A stretch of DNA of 64,000 nt from Legionella brunensis. GTDB lineage: Bacteria > Pseudomonadota > Gammaproteobacteria > Legionellales > Legionellaceae. Shown piece by piece: positions 37,396-45,145 of the stretch. A program made the position numbers and the translations under genes. The notes beneath the pieces were generated by a model that did no database searches, was not told the DNA's origin, and saw only the letters and a list, made by a program, of their open reading frames with translations. How positions within the stretch are numbered: position 1 is the first letter of the stretch; every line of letters begins with the position of its first letter. The stretch covers positions 149,104 through 213,103 of the forward strand of contig NZ_LNXV01000011.1 in NCBI RefSeq assembly GCF_001467025.1. The letters run 5' to 3'.

Positions 37396-38330
37396 GCTAT
37401 TTTCTCCCCTATTCTTAAAACTGCACTACGAGCTCTGACGTTTTGTTTAACTTCGTCATTGCTTGCCTTTATCGCCTTACCAACTTTTTTAAAATTTGTT
37501 TTTATCTCTTCGTATCGCACTGGTACTCCAGGCGGGAGTCTATCTCCCTGTTCTTGTTCACGCATAAATTGCTTAACAATCCTATCTTCCAAAGAATGAA
37601 AACTAATTACTGCCAAGCGTCCACCAATTGCTAAAACATCAATTGCTGTATTCAAAGCTGTCGTCAGATCACCCAACTCTTGATTGATGTGAATACGTAT
37701 GGCCTGAAATACTCGAGTAGCTGGATGTTTATGCTTTTCCCATCGAGGATTAGCTTGTTTAACAATTTCAGCTAAAGCTTCGGTAGTTTCGATTGGTGAT
37801 ACAGCTCTTGCTAAAACAATTGCTCGAGCTATACGGCCAGCAAAACGCTCTTCCCCATATTCTCTGAAGATTGCAGCCATCTCATCGGCTTCTGCTTCAT
37901 TAATAAATTGTGCAGCACTTAAATCTTGCTCCAGATCCATGCGCATATCTAAAGGACCTTGCTGCATAAAGCTAAATCCACGAGCCGGATTATCAAGTTG
38001 CGGTGAAGAAACACCTAAATCCAATAAAATTCCATCGACTCGTCCATAAACATTTTCTTTTCTAGCAAATTCAGCGAGTTTCGCGAATGAACCATGATAA
38101 ATATGAAAACGTTTGTCATCGGCAAAATTTTGATGCGCATATGCAATTGCTTCTGGATCTTTATCAATAGCAAGCAACTTTCCAGAATTTGATAAACATT
38201 GCAAAATAGCGCGACTATGACCACCTCGGCCAAAAGTCCCATCAATATAGATCCCATCTGCCTTGATAGCTAAGCCGTCTAGTGCTTCATGCAACAATAC
38301 AGATTGGTGCGTTGTCATCATTATTTCCAT
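37392..38330 (-). CDS. rsmH: 16S rRNA m4C1402 methyltransferase
   Basis: A 312-residue SAM-dependent enzyme methylating N4 of C1402 in 16S rRNA. Motifs: [29 protein letters not shown] (SAM loop, near 30), [23 protein letters not shown] (near 103), [14 protein letters not shown] and [16 protein letters not shown]. The start is by TAATG overlap with the mraZ stop; a further in-frame ATG three codons on is equally compatible. Second gene of the dcw cluster. Confidence 0.97.
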   Translation of the reverse strand: MEIMMTTHQSVLLHEALDGLAIKADGIYIDGTFGRGGHSRAILQCLSNSGKLLAIDKDPEAIAYAHQNFADDKRFHIYHGSFAKLAEFARKENVYGRVDGILLDLGVSSPQLDNPARGFSFMQQGPLDMRMDLEQDLSAAQFINEAEADEMAAIFREYGEERFAGRIARAIVLARAVSPIETTEALAEIVKQANPRWEKHKHPATRVFQAIRIHINQELGDLTTALNTAIDVLAIGGRLAVISFHSLEDRIVKQFMREQEQGDRLPPGVPVRYEEIKTNFKKVGKAIKASNDEVKQNVRARSAVLRIGEKIA

Positions 38331-38794
38331 TACAAAGAAAAGGTTTTCATTTCATCAGGCAATCCGCCACCCTCACCAGATGCTTCGTCAGCTAGCCACT
38401 TCTCACGTCTGGATTGCCACAATGCTTCATCCCAAACCTCAAACTTATTACCTTGCCCAATCATTACTACCCGCTTATCGAGGTGGGCATAATCTCTCAA
38501 TAAGGGAGGGAGCAGCACGCGCCCATTACTATCTAATTCCACATCAGTTGCATGCCCTATCAGTAATCGCTGAATTCGACGGGCTGCAGCATTAAAACTA
38601 GGCAAACTTTGTAATTTATCTTCAATGATTTGCCATTGAGCCGCAGGATAAAGCAGCAAACAGGTTTCTTCAGTATCAATTGTCACCACCAAGGGCGCCT
38701 TATCATTGCCTCCGACCAACGCATCGCGATAGCGCGTTGGCACTGCAAGACGGCCTTTTCCGTCAATTGTGATGGCATTGATTCCACGAAACAT
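38330..38794 (-). CDS. mraZ: transcriptional regulator MraZ
   Basis: A 154-residue protein with two AbrB-like SpoVT/MraZ repeats: [18 protein letters not shown] (N-terminal half) and [20 protein letters not shown] (C-terminal half), each with the DxxGR signature. MraZ binds direct TGGG-type repeats in its own promoter and represses the dcw cluster. Candidate repeats with 10-bp phase are present 35-70 bases upstream. First gene of mraZ-rsmH-ftsL-ftsI-murE. Confidence 0.97.
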   Translation of the reverse strand: MFRGINAITIDGKGRLAVPTRYRDALVGGNDKAPLVVTIDTEETCLLLYPAAQWQIIEDKLQSLPSFNAAARRIQRLLIGHATDVELDSNGRVLLPPLLRDYAHLDKRVVMIGQGNKFEVWDEALWQSRREKWLADEASGEGGGLPDEMKTFSL

Positions 38795-38827
38795 AATCTT
38801 CTCTTTGTGGCTCGCTTAAAAAAGCTT

Positions 38828-38901
38828 TCCCACAATTCTCCACTTTTTTATATTTTAACCCACTTTTATACACTATAGAAACACTATTTCCCAAGCGTCA
38901 A
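38828..38901 (-). promoter_or_regulatory. mraZ promoter with candidate MraZ boxes
   Basis: Read on the minus strand: -35 TTGACG (38896-38901), 18-base spacer, -10 TATAGT (38872-38877). Downstream of the -10 come TGGGT (38858-38862), TGGAG (38838-38842) and TGGGA (38828-38832). The starts are 20 and 10 bases apart, the TGGGN-N5 periodicity known for MraZ binding, with one position skipped. The ATG follows at 38794. An autoregulatory operator is a good inference. Confidence 0.6.
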
Positions 38902-39179
38902 CCCCTGAATGCATTTTTTTTACTAAAAAGAAGGCAAAGTTGTCTTTTGCAAATAAAAATACCGATATTGAATTCACAATGGACAAATTAAGCGCATTCA
39001 ATCCAGAGCTTACTAACTAATAAGCTCTAAGACTGCTCTGCTTCTGCGTAATAAAATTTAGTGCTTCGAATAAAACAGAATTACAACTGAGTTACTGCAA
39101 AAAAGTGTCACTATTTCTTTCAATTTAAATCACACCGTCATTCTAAATTGCGTTAACGAATGACGGCAGGCATAATCAA
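38902..39179. other. intergenic region between mraZ promoter and coaX, with two hairpins
   Basis: No ORF with a credible ribosome site is seen. A hairpin with perfect 8-bp stem (AGAGCTTA / TAAGCTCT) is at 39005-39028. A second with perfect 9-bp stem (CCGTCATTC / GAATGACGG) is at 39135-39166, 14 bases after the coaX stop, and is the likely coaX terminator. The remainder is AT-rich and featureless by eye. Confidence 0.5.
39135..39166 (-). terminator. hairpin after coaX
   Basis: CCGTCATTC and GAATGACGG form a perfect nine-bp stem with a 14-base loop, immediately downstream of the coaX stop. There is only a short T-rich stretch (TGTGATTT, minus strand). CCGTCATTC is also common in dispersed intergenic repeats of related bacteria, so it might be repeat-derived. 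Confidence 0.5.
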
Positions 39180-39947
39180 TTAAATATTTAAAGCCGCTGC
39201 CAAGCGGATACCTTGTAATACTAGATCAGGAACAAGATGGTCATAAATACCTTGCTTATCAAATAAAGAGGCAAATCCCCCTGTTGCCAAGACCAAAACT
39301 TCTTGACCTATAAACGACTCCTGTTTAATGCGAGTTATTAATTCGCGGCAAGCACCCAATGCCCCATAAAACACCCCGGATTGAATACTCTCAATAGTCG
39401 ACCGCCCAACGACTTGTTCCGTTCTTACAATTTCCACAGCAGGCAATTTTGCTGTTTTTGTAGCAAGAGCATCAACCGATAGACGAACCCCAGGCAGAAT
39501 AGCCCCACCTAAATAGGCTTTTTGTGCGGTGATTACACAAAACGTGGTTGCCGTTCCAAAATCGATCACAATAATATTTTTACCCGGATAAGCATGCGTT
39601 GCAGCGATCGCGTTGGCAATTCTATCTGCCCCTACTTCAACTGGGTTACGGTATTTGATATTCAAGCCGGTTTTTACACCTGCTTGCAATAAAAAAGGAT
39701 CTACGGAAAAGTATTTAACACAAGCCGACCTTAATGAATAATCTAATTGAGGTACTACGGAACAAATAGCAATTTCATTAATTGCCTCTGGCGAACACTG
39801 ATTCTCACGTAATACAGATTTAAGAAAAATACCCAACTCATCAGAAGTACTTACCTGTGAGGTATGCCGAAATCGCAGACGAATTTCTTCTCCGGCAAAC
39901 ACACCACCATAAATGTGGGAATTACCAACATCAATACATAGCATCAT
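39180..39947 (-). CDS. coaX: type III pantothenate kinase
   Basis: A 255-residue ASKHA-fold kinase for the first step of CoA synthesis. MLCIDVGNSHIYGGVF is the first phosphate loop, VGADRIANAIAATH near residue 100 the pantothenate site, and VIDFGTATTFCVIT near 124 the second phosphate loop. The type III enzyme is not feedback-inhibited by CoA and uses a monovalent cation. The ATG at 39947 fits the family N-terminus; a TTG two codons upstream is less likely. It stands downstream of rnpB in the same direction. Confidence 0.95.
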   Translation of the reverse strand: MMLCIDVGNSHIYGGVFAGEEIRLRFRHTSQVSTSDELGIFLKSVLRENQCSPEAINEIAICSVVPQLDYSLRSACVKYFSVDPFLLQAGVKTGLNIKYRNPVEVGADRIANAIAATHAYPGKNIIVIDFGTATTFCVITAQKAYLGGAILPGVRLSVDALATKTAKLPAVEIVRTEQVVGRSTIESIQSGVFYGALGACRELITRIKQESFIGQEVLVLATGGFASLFDKQGIYDHLVPDLVLQGIRLAAALNI

Positions 39948-40070
39948 GGTCAAGACTCAGCCATTAGAAAGCGCGATAGTAAGACTAGTTATCGCGATAA
40001 TCAAGTGGGAGGAGAAAAGGCATAGATTTTCACAATAGCTCTTCGATGAACTATGCTGAATATTATAAGA

Positions 40071-40445
40071 AAAGTCGGTCGATAAGCCGGGTTCTGTCTT
40101 GGACAATCATTCATCTAGGACATGCGTCACCACATGCCTCAAGCGACCTACCCGAATCCCGTACGGGCCATACGCGCAAGCTTTTCAGCTAGCTGGATTC
40201 CTATTTGGTCTTGCTCCGAGTGGGGTTTGCCCTGCCACGACTGTTACCAATCGCGCGGTGCGCTCTTACCGCACCATTTCACCCTTACCTATTATTTGTA
40301 GCGATAACTACAATTAAAGGCGGTATATTTTCTGTGGCACTTTCCGTAGGCTCGCGCCTCCCAGGCGTTACCTGGCACTTTACCCTATGGAGCCCGGACT
40401 TTCCTCCTTTTGCGCGAAGCAAAAAGCGATTGCCTGACCGACTTT
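40071..40445 (-). ncRNA. rnpB: RNase P RNA (M1 RNA), type A
   Basis: About 375 nt. The minus strand starts AAAGTCGGTCAGGC and ends GACCGACTTT, which pair as P1. The universally conserved GAGGAAAGTCCGGGCTCCAT lies about 45 nt from the 5' end, followed by AGGGT..GTGCCAGGTAACGCCTGG, and near the 3' end GACAGAACCCGGCTTATCGACC. It is the catalytic RNA that trims tRNA 5' leaders. The 5' and 3' ends are placed by the P1 helix and the upstream promoter. It lies between fis and coaX. Confidence 0.96.
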
Positions 40446-40451
40446 GAATCA

Positions 40452-40460
40452 ATATTAGCA
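40452..40460 (-). promoter_or_regulatory. rnpB extended -10 promoter element
   Basis: The minus strand reads TGCTAATAT, an extended -10 (TG-n-TAATAT), six bases before the A at 40445 proposed as the rnpB 5' end. No good -35 is present, which fits an extended -10 promoter. The element overlaps the last bases of the hairpin that terminates fis. Confidence 0.6.
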
Positions 40461-40507
40461 AAATGCCCAGTGAAAGACCAGGTGGTCGAAACAGCTGGGC
40501 ATTTTGC
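40458..40507 (-). terminator. fis transcription terminator
   Basis: GCAAAATGCCCAG and CTGGGCATTTTGC form a perfect 13-bp stem around a 24-base loop that contains a smaller GACCA/TGGTC hairpin. It starts 32 bases after the fis stop and ends in ATTTT. A second hairpin (AAGCATACC / GGTATGCTT) lies between the stop codon and this one. Confidence 0.75.
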
Positions 40508-40538
40508 TCTTAAGCATACCTAAATACTGGTATGCTTA

Positions 40539-40823
40539 TTATCCACGCGTACCAATAAATTCATCATCAAAGTAACGCTTTAATTTAGTACGTAAAGTAC
40601 CACGGCTAACACCAAGAACTCTAGCAGCTTTTGATTGGTTATAACGTGTTAATTCCATTACTGTACGAAATAAAGGCGCTTCAACTTCTTCAACAATCAA
40701 TTGATACAGGTTGAGGTTATTGTCTTTACCGCCAACAGTATTTAAATAACCTTTAACAGCACCAACAACTTGTTGGGTTAACGCTTCATTATATTGTTCA
40801 ACTTGTTGCATAACTGCACTCAT
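40539..40823 (-). CDS. fis: nucleoid-associated DNA-binding protein Fis
   Basis: A 94-residue Fis protein: an N-terminal beta-hairpin arm and helices A/B, then the C-terminal helix-turn-helix NQSKAARVLGVSRGTLRTKLKRYF (residues ~63-86), close to the E. coli sequence. It regulates growth-phase and, in Legionella, virulence genes. Legionella encodes more than one Fis, so paralogue identity is open. A strong SD (GTAGGAGAGG) and promoter precede it. It is not linked to dusB as in enterobacteria. Confidence 0.94.
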   Translation of the reverse strand: MSAVMQQVEQYNEALTQQVVGAVKGYLNTVGGKDNNLNLYQLIVEEVEAPLFRTVMELTRYNQSKAARVLGVSRGTLRTKLKRYFDDEFIGTRG

Positions 40824-40894
40824 TATCCTCTCCTACATCCAAAATAAAACTGATTTTTAAATTAGTCAGTCATTGACCAACTATCATGCTCGAT

Positions 40895-40923
40895 ATACTA
40901 TCAAATATCACAAAGTATGTAAA
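40895..40923 (-). promoter_or_regulatory. fis promoter
   Basis: Minus strand: -35 TTTACA (40918-40923), 17-base spacer, -10 TAGTAT (40895-40900). Predicted start near 40888, giving a 5' leader of about 65 nt before the ATG at 40823. The rest of the 360-base gap (to 41183) is AT-rich and contains only the iscA-side hairpin. Confidence 0.6.
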
Positions 40924-41145
40924 CATTGTCTTATTGATATTCATTTCTTAAGGGAAGCTTAAGGAAAATTGAGGATTTTTTCAAGCAATTTTTGCACGAA
41001 CAACGCATTTCAGAGTCATTCGTACTATTTTTTTACAATTTCTTTACATTAAGGAGTATTTCGATGCTGAGAATTTTGAGTGAAATGACTTAAACCCGAC
41101 AAAAAAGAGAAAAAGGGCATATGGCATTTGAGCGCGAGAAGGAGG

Positions 41146-41169
41146 CGCTATTGAAAGCCTTCAATAGCG
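41146..41169 (-). terminator. terminator hairpin of the isc operon
   Basis: CGCTATTGAA and TTCAATAGCG pair perfectly over 10 bp with a four-base loop, 15 bases after the iscA stop in the direction of transcription. The downstream T-run is poor. Confidence 0.55.
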
Positions 41170-41183
41170 TTTAATCATTAATA

Positions 41184-41555
41184 TTAAAACTCATCTACAG
41201 TAAAACTTTCACCACAACCACATTGTCCTTTTTGATTGGGATTATCAAAAACAAATTTATAATTTAGCCCCTGTCTCACATAATCTACCTTCATGCCTTT
41301 AAGATAGGGGTAGCTGGCTTTATCAATACAAAGTTGGTAGTTTTCTGTTATTGGTTGCACTATATCGTTTTCATGAGGGGTCTTTACATAATCAACAACG
41401 TAGGATAATCCCGAGCAACCAGTCTTTTTCACAGATAAGCGAATACCCTTAACTTCGTTCTGCTTATCAAGATAAGATAAGATATGGCGCTTAGCCGCTT
41501 CACTTAAAGAAACCCCAGCAACTACATTACTTACATGTTGCATCACTTCAGACAT
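41184..41555 (-). CDS. iscA: A-type Fe-S carrier protein, IscA-like
   Basis: A 123-residue HesB/IscA family protein with all three conserved Cys: C47 in KKTGCSGLSYVVDYV, and C112 and C114 in GQCGCGESF at the C-terminus. A-type carriers accept iron or [Fe-S] clusters and deliver them to apo-proteins. It is slightly longer than E. coli IscA (107) because of an N-terminal extension of about 12 residues. It overlaps the IscU-like gene by eight bases. In contrast with its neighbour the active residues are intact. Confidence 0.92.
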   Translation of the reverse strand: MSEVMQHVSNVVAGVSLSEAAKRHILSYLDKQNEVKGIRLSVKKTGCSGLSYVVDYVKTPHENDIVQPITENYQLCIDKASYPYLKGMKVDYVRQGLNYKFVFDNPNQKGQCGCGESFTVDEF

Positions 41556-41943
41556 TCTTTTCCCCCTGTAGCTTAGTTTTCATTATTACTATAATTTCTC
41601 GATAACCATCCTCAATTTGTAATGCAACTGGATATCGAGTTCTAGGTATTTCTAATTGCTCCACCAACCAAGAATAATCACATTGAGGATGGTCATTAAT
41701 ATTACTACCTTCCAGGCGTTGGCAAATTAACTCTGCTGCAGCGACCAAATATGGGCTACCATAAGCTTTAAAACGAGCTTTAAGAATATGTCCCTGCTCA
41801 TTACAGAGTAGATAGAAATCAAAAACATCGCCTCGCCCTGCTTCACCACCACGATAATGCACGCTGAATGGTTCCGATAAATCAACAACTCCGACGTGTT
41901 TGGGCTCAAAAAAACACAATTCTACTAGTTCATTATACATCAT
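41548..41943 (-). CDS. IscU-like protein lacking the three cluster-binding cysteines
   Basis: A 131-residue protein that aligns with IscU along its full length without large gaps ([64 protein letters not shown]). The conserved Cys of IscU are replaced: Arg37 for Cys37 (GRGD for ACGD), Ser63 for Cys63 (YGSP for YGCG) and Val106 for Cys106. Asp39 remains. The reading frame is intact and overlaps iscS (four bases) and iscA (eight), so it is not a pseudogene by structure. It cannot be a normal scaffold; an accessory or regulatory role with IscS or IscA is possible, or slow decay. Confidence 0.88.
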   Translation of the reverse strand: MMYNELVELCFFEPKHVGVVDLSEPFSVHYRGGEAGRGDVFDFYLLCNEQGHILKARFKAYGSPYLVAAAELICQRLEGSNINDHPQCDYSWLVEQLEIPRTRYPVALQIEDGYREIIVIMKTKLQGEKNV

Positions 41944-43103
41944 AGTGGTGATATTTCATGCAAACGGCCAACCTGGCGACAAATTATATTAATAGCCTTC
42001 TTTATCTGCTCTTCCGTGGTAAAACGACCACAAGATAAGCGTACTGAGCTATAAGCTAGCTCATCATCCAAACCTAAAGCTCTTAAAACATAGGAAGGCT
42101 GCAGACTTGCTGAAGCACAAGCAGAGGTTGTTGAAATGGCTAACTCGCGTAAAGCTAACAAAAGCGAATCACCATCCACTCCTGCAAATGTCAAATTCAA
42201 ATTCCCAGCAACCCGCTGGTGCTCATGACCATTCAAACGCACACCGGGAAGATGCTTCACTCCCTCCCACAATTGTTGGCGCAAATGTAGGATGCGCGCC
42301 TGCTCTTCAACCCGTGAAGCTTCAGACAAGAAAAACGCCTCACCCATTCCCATAATTTGGTGGGTTGCCAAAGTACCAGAGCGCAAACCACCTTCATGAC
42401 CACCACCAAACGATTGCGGTTGTAACCGTACTCTTGGTTTCTGCCGAACATATAAAGCCCCAATTCCTTTAGGGCCATAGTTTTTATGGGCAGAAAAAGA
42501 CATTAGATCCACTGCTAAGTGATTCAAATCTATTTCTAATTTACCAGCACTCTGTGCTGCATCAACATGAAAAATAATACCTTTGCCACGCAAAAACTCA
42601 CCAATCGATGCAATATCCTGAATCACGCCTATTTCATTATTGACATGCATAATAGAGACTAACAACGTATCTTCTCTAAGCGCATGGGTTAAATCATCCA
42701 AATTAAGCAACCCATTGGGTTGTGGCTCTAAATAAGTAATCTCAAAGCCTTCTTTTTCCAATTGATGAAAAGTATCAAGGACTGCTTTATGCTCTGTTTT
42801 CATAGTCACGGCGTGGCGCCCTTTACGCTGATAAAAATGCGCAGCCCCAAGAATAGCCAGATTATTAGCTTCTGTTGCACCGGAAGTAAAAACTATCTCT
42901 GCAGCTGATGCGTGGATAACGTCCGCTATTTGTTGGCGGGCATACTCAACCGCCTCAGCAGCTCTTTTGCCATAAATATGAGTTCTAGACGCAGGATTAC
43001 CAAAAATCCCCTCCGGGCCTAAATAAGCAATCATTTTCTCAATTACCCTGGGATCCACGGGGGTGGTAGCCATATAATCCAAGTAAATAGGCAAGTTACT
43101 CAT
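41940..43103 (-). CDS. iscS: cysteine desulfurase IscS, short C-terminus
   Basis: A 387-residue PLP enzyme taking sulfur from L-cysteine. The PLP lysine is K207 in [12 protein letters not shown], and the persulfide Cys is C329 in [21 protein letters not shown], as in group I desulfurases; [11 protein letters not shown] is present. The protein ends RLHEISPL, where E. coli IscS continues about 18 residues (the tail that contributes to IscU binding). It is first in iscS-iscU-like-iscA. iscR, normally between trmJ and iscS, is missing, as are hscB, hscA and fdx. Confidence 0.95.
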   Translation of the reverse strand: MSNLPIYLDYMATTPVDPRVIEKMIAYLGPEGIFGNPASRTHIYGKRAAEAVEYARQQIADVIHASAAEIVFTSGATEANNLAILGAAHFYQRKGRHAVTMKTEHKAVLDTFHQLEKEGFEITYLEPQPNGLLNLDDLTHALREDTLLVSIMHVNNEIGVIQDIASIGEFLRGKGIIFHVDAAQSAGKLEIDLNHLAVDLMSFSAHKNYGPKGIGALYVRQKPRVRLQPQSFGGGHEGGLRSGTLATHQIMGMGEAFFLSEASRVEEQARILHLRQQLWEGVKHLPGVRLNGHEHQRVAGNLNLTFAGVDGDSLLLALRELAISTTSACASASLQPSYVLRALGLDDELAYSSVRLSCGRFTTEEQIKKAINIICRQVGRLHEISPL

Positions 43104-43176
43104 CCTTTAACTCCTATTGTATTGTTGCATCTGTCCATAAATAACTATATACACTACTTCAAACAAATTATGCATC

Positions 43177-43320
43177 AGACTTCTTTTCAAACTCACTGAA
43201 GCGAGGGAAGAGTGAGGAGATTTGGCGCACAGAACCGGGGTGTACACGCAAGTACATGGGGATTTGTGTACCGTATCATTGATGCAGTTCCCTGATTCAT
43301 TAACGGTTGGAAAGAAGTCT
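43177..43320. mobile_element. MITE-like element with terminal inverted repeats
   Basis: AGACTTCTTTTCAAAC at 43177-43192 and GGTTGGAAAGAAGTCT at 43305-43320 are inverted repeats matching at 14 of 16 positions, delimiting 144 bp that fill most of the gap between iscS and trmJ. The interior contains shorter GTACAC/GTGTAC-type repeats and no transposase. A 75-codon frame runs through it (43107-43334) but crosses both ends and has no SD. I read it as a dispersed intergenic repeat or miniature inverted-repeat element; a copy-number search would settle it. Confidence 0.5.
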
Positions 43321-43323
43321 ATT

Positions 43324-44055
43324 TTATTTGCCATTCAAAGCCTTTTGGACATGACTTAAGATACCGCGCAAGATAGTGACTTCCATATACTCCAATTTTG
43401 CACGATTAAATATGCGACGAATTCGTTGTAGTAAACGTCTTGTAGGTCGAGTCGGTTTTAGAAACCTTATTGCCGACATGACAACATTCAAATGCTCATA
43501 AAATTGTTCAACCTCATCCGCAGTCGCCAGACGATCGTGGGGACTCAACTCCACTTCAGCAATGGGGGACAATAATTTCATGCGTAATTCATAAGCGACA
43601 ATCTGCACAGCTTGAGAAAGATTAAGCGAACTATATTCAGGATTACTTGGAATATTAATATGATAATGACTACGCAATAGCTCTTCATTTGTTAGACCAG
43701 CATGTTCACGTCCAAAAAGAATAGCAATTTCGGTTTGGTCTGATTTCCCTGCAATTAATGTAGCACTCTCTGATGGGGTTAGACCCGGCAAGGCAATCCC
43801 ACGGGGTCTGGCGCTCGTTGCGAAAACTAATTGACATCCTTTTAGAGCTTCATCAAGGGAGTCAGTAACAATTGCTTCATCCAGTACATCATCAGCACCA
43901 GCGGCCATCTCGTAGGCTTTTTGATGAGGAAATGATTTTGGGGAAACCAAGTAAAGTTTGCGAAATCCCATCGTTTTCAATGCCCTGGCTGTAGAACCAA
44001 TATTGCCAGGATGAGAAGTAGCAATTAACACTATGCGGATTGCTGAAAAATTCAT
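43324..44055 (-). CDS. trmJ: tRNA (Cm32/Um32) 2'-O-methyltransferase
   Basis: A 243-residue SPOUT-family (TrmH-type) methyltransferase: IRIVLIATSHPGNIGSTARALKTMGF (motif 1, near residue 6), IAILFGREHAGLTNEEL (motif 2, near 130) and INIPSNPEYSSLNLSQAVQIVAYEL (motif 3, near 152). It methylates the ribose at position 32 of several tRNAs. trmJ next to isc and divergent from suhB is the ancestral gammaproteobacterial order. Confidence 0.95.
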   Translation of the reverse strand: MNFSAIRIVLIATSHPGNIGSTARALKTMGFRKLYLVSPKSFPHQKAYEMAAGADDVLDEAIVTDSLDEALKGCQLVFATSARPRGIALPGLTPSESATLIAGKSDQTEIAILFGREHAGLTNEELLRSHYHINIPSNPEYSSLNLSQAVQIVAYELRMKLLSPIAEVELSPHDRLATADEVEQFYEHLNVVMSAIRFLKPTRPTRRLLQRIRRIFNRAKLEYMEVTILRGILSHVQKALNGK

Positions 44056-44254
44056 AATAAGATCAATTGTACCGGATTACATCAAATTGCCATCTCAAGC
44101 AGTAAAGGACTCCCTTTATAGAGATCGGTCATTTTGAGCCAAAGCTAATGCCTTGCACAATATCTCTATTACGCAGGAAATAACAATTCATAGAGTTGTC
44201 TTTTTAATAATTGCAACTATACAGCAATGACTTCTCTCTGTACAAAAAAAAATG

Positions 44255-44263
44255 TGCTAGAAT
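44255..44263 (+). promoter_or_regulatory. suhB extended -10 element
   Basis: TGCTAGAAT (TG-n-TAGAAT) lies 30 bases before the suhB ATG at 44293 with no convincing -35. It sits within the upstream extension of the longest open frame, which is one reason for taking the shorter start. Confidence 0.4.
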
Positions 44264-44292
44264 CGCTGACTTTTGTGGAAACGAGCAAACCC

Positions 44293-45081
44293 ATGCAACC
44301 ATTATTAAATATTGCCATCACTGCCGCACGCTTAGCTGGCGACATTATTCTCCGTCATATGGAGCAAATCGACCGCCTAAAGGTTACCGCTAAAAATGGT
44401 GAAGAATACTTTAGTGAAGTAGACATCAAGGCTGAACAGGCAATTATTGCTGCTATCCATAAAGCTTACCCCGATCATGGTATTATTGCTGAAGAGAGCG
44501 GTATTTATAATGATGATGCAGACTCCGTTTGGATTATTGACCCCTTAGATGGCACTACTAATTATCTGCATGGGTTTCCTTTTTTCTCAGTATCTATCGC
44601 GCATCGGGTAAAAAATCGTATTGAACATGCAGTAGTTTATGACCCTCTACGACATGAATGCTTTTCAGCGAGTCGCGGACGAGGAGCTCAATTGAATGAC
44701 CGTCGTATTCGTGTATCGAAGAAAACCCAATTATCTGAAGCACTACTTGGTACTGGCTTTCCTTTTCGTAACCTCACATTAGCACAACGATATCTGCCCA
44801 CTTTTGAAGCGTTAATAGGAAAATGCGCTGGGGTGCGTAGAACCGGCTCTGCTGCACTTGATTTAGCCTATGTGGCAAGTGGACGATTAGATGGATTTTG
44901 GGAGTTTGGCTTGCGCCCCTGGGATATCGCAGCCGGTGCATTATTGATCAAAGAGGCCGGGGGCATGATCAGTAGTTTGCAAGGTGGCGAAGACTATATG
45001 AAGCAAGGGGATGTAGCCGCAGGAACACCTAAAGTGTTTAAATCTCTATTACAAACATTAATGCCAGTGGTTAAACGCTAG
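44293..45081 (+). CDS. suhB: inositol-1-monophosphatase family protein SuhB
   Basis: A 262-residue Mg2+-dependent phosphatase. The metal site is in IIAEESGIYN (near 66) and WIIDPLDGTTNYLHGFPFFSVSIA (near 81), the C-terminal motif in WDIAAGALLIKEAGG (near 212). In E. coli SuhB also joins the rRNA transcription antitermination complex. The start at 44293 (MQPLLNIAITAARLAGD) matches the family; 22 codons further upstream are open but overlap a promoter-like sequence. Confidence 0.95.
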   Translation: MQPLLNIAITAARLAGDIILRHMEQIDRLKVTAKNGEEYFSEVDIKAEQAIIAAIHKAYPDHGIIAEESGIYNDDADSVWIIDPLDGTTNYLHGFPFFSVSIAHRVKNRIEHAVVYDPLRHECFSASRGRGAQLNDRRIRVSKKTQLSEALLGTGFPFRNLTLAQRYLPTFEALIGKCAGVRRTGSAALDLAYVASGRLDGFWEFGLRPWDIAAGALLIKEAGGMISSLQGGEDYMKQGDVAAGTPKVFKSLLQTLMPVVKR

Positions 45082-45092
45082 TTAAATTCCAG

Positions 45093-45119
45093 AGTCCGAG
45101 CATATCCAGTACTCGGACT
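45093..45119. terminator. bidirectional hairpin between suhB and the S49 protease gene
   Basis: AGTCCGAG and CTCGGACT pair perfectly over eight bp with an 11-base loop, in the 64-base space between two convergent genes. No long T-run. Confidence 0.55.
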
Positions 45120-45145
45120 CGTGCCAACCTTTCTATTTTCGTTGC

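Noticed and set aside
41121-41174. 17-codon ORF (MAFEREKEALLKAFNSV) on the plus strand, preceded by a 9-codon ORF with SD at about 41064
   Set aside because: Both are very short, on the opposite strand to fis and isc, and the longer one lies over the isc terminator hairpin. Could be chance; ribosome profiling would decide.
43107-43334. 75-codon ORF between iscS and trmJ
   Set aside because: It crosses both ends of the inverted-repeat element, overlaps trmJ by 11 bases, has no ribosome site and no protein-like hydrophobic pattern. It more likely reflects the repeat itself. It also shows no resemblance to IscR.
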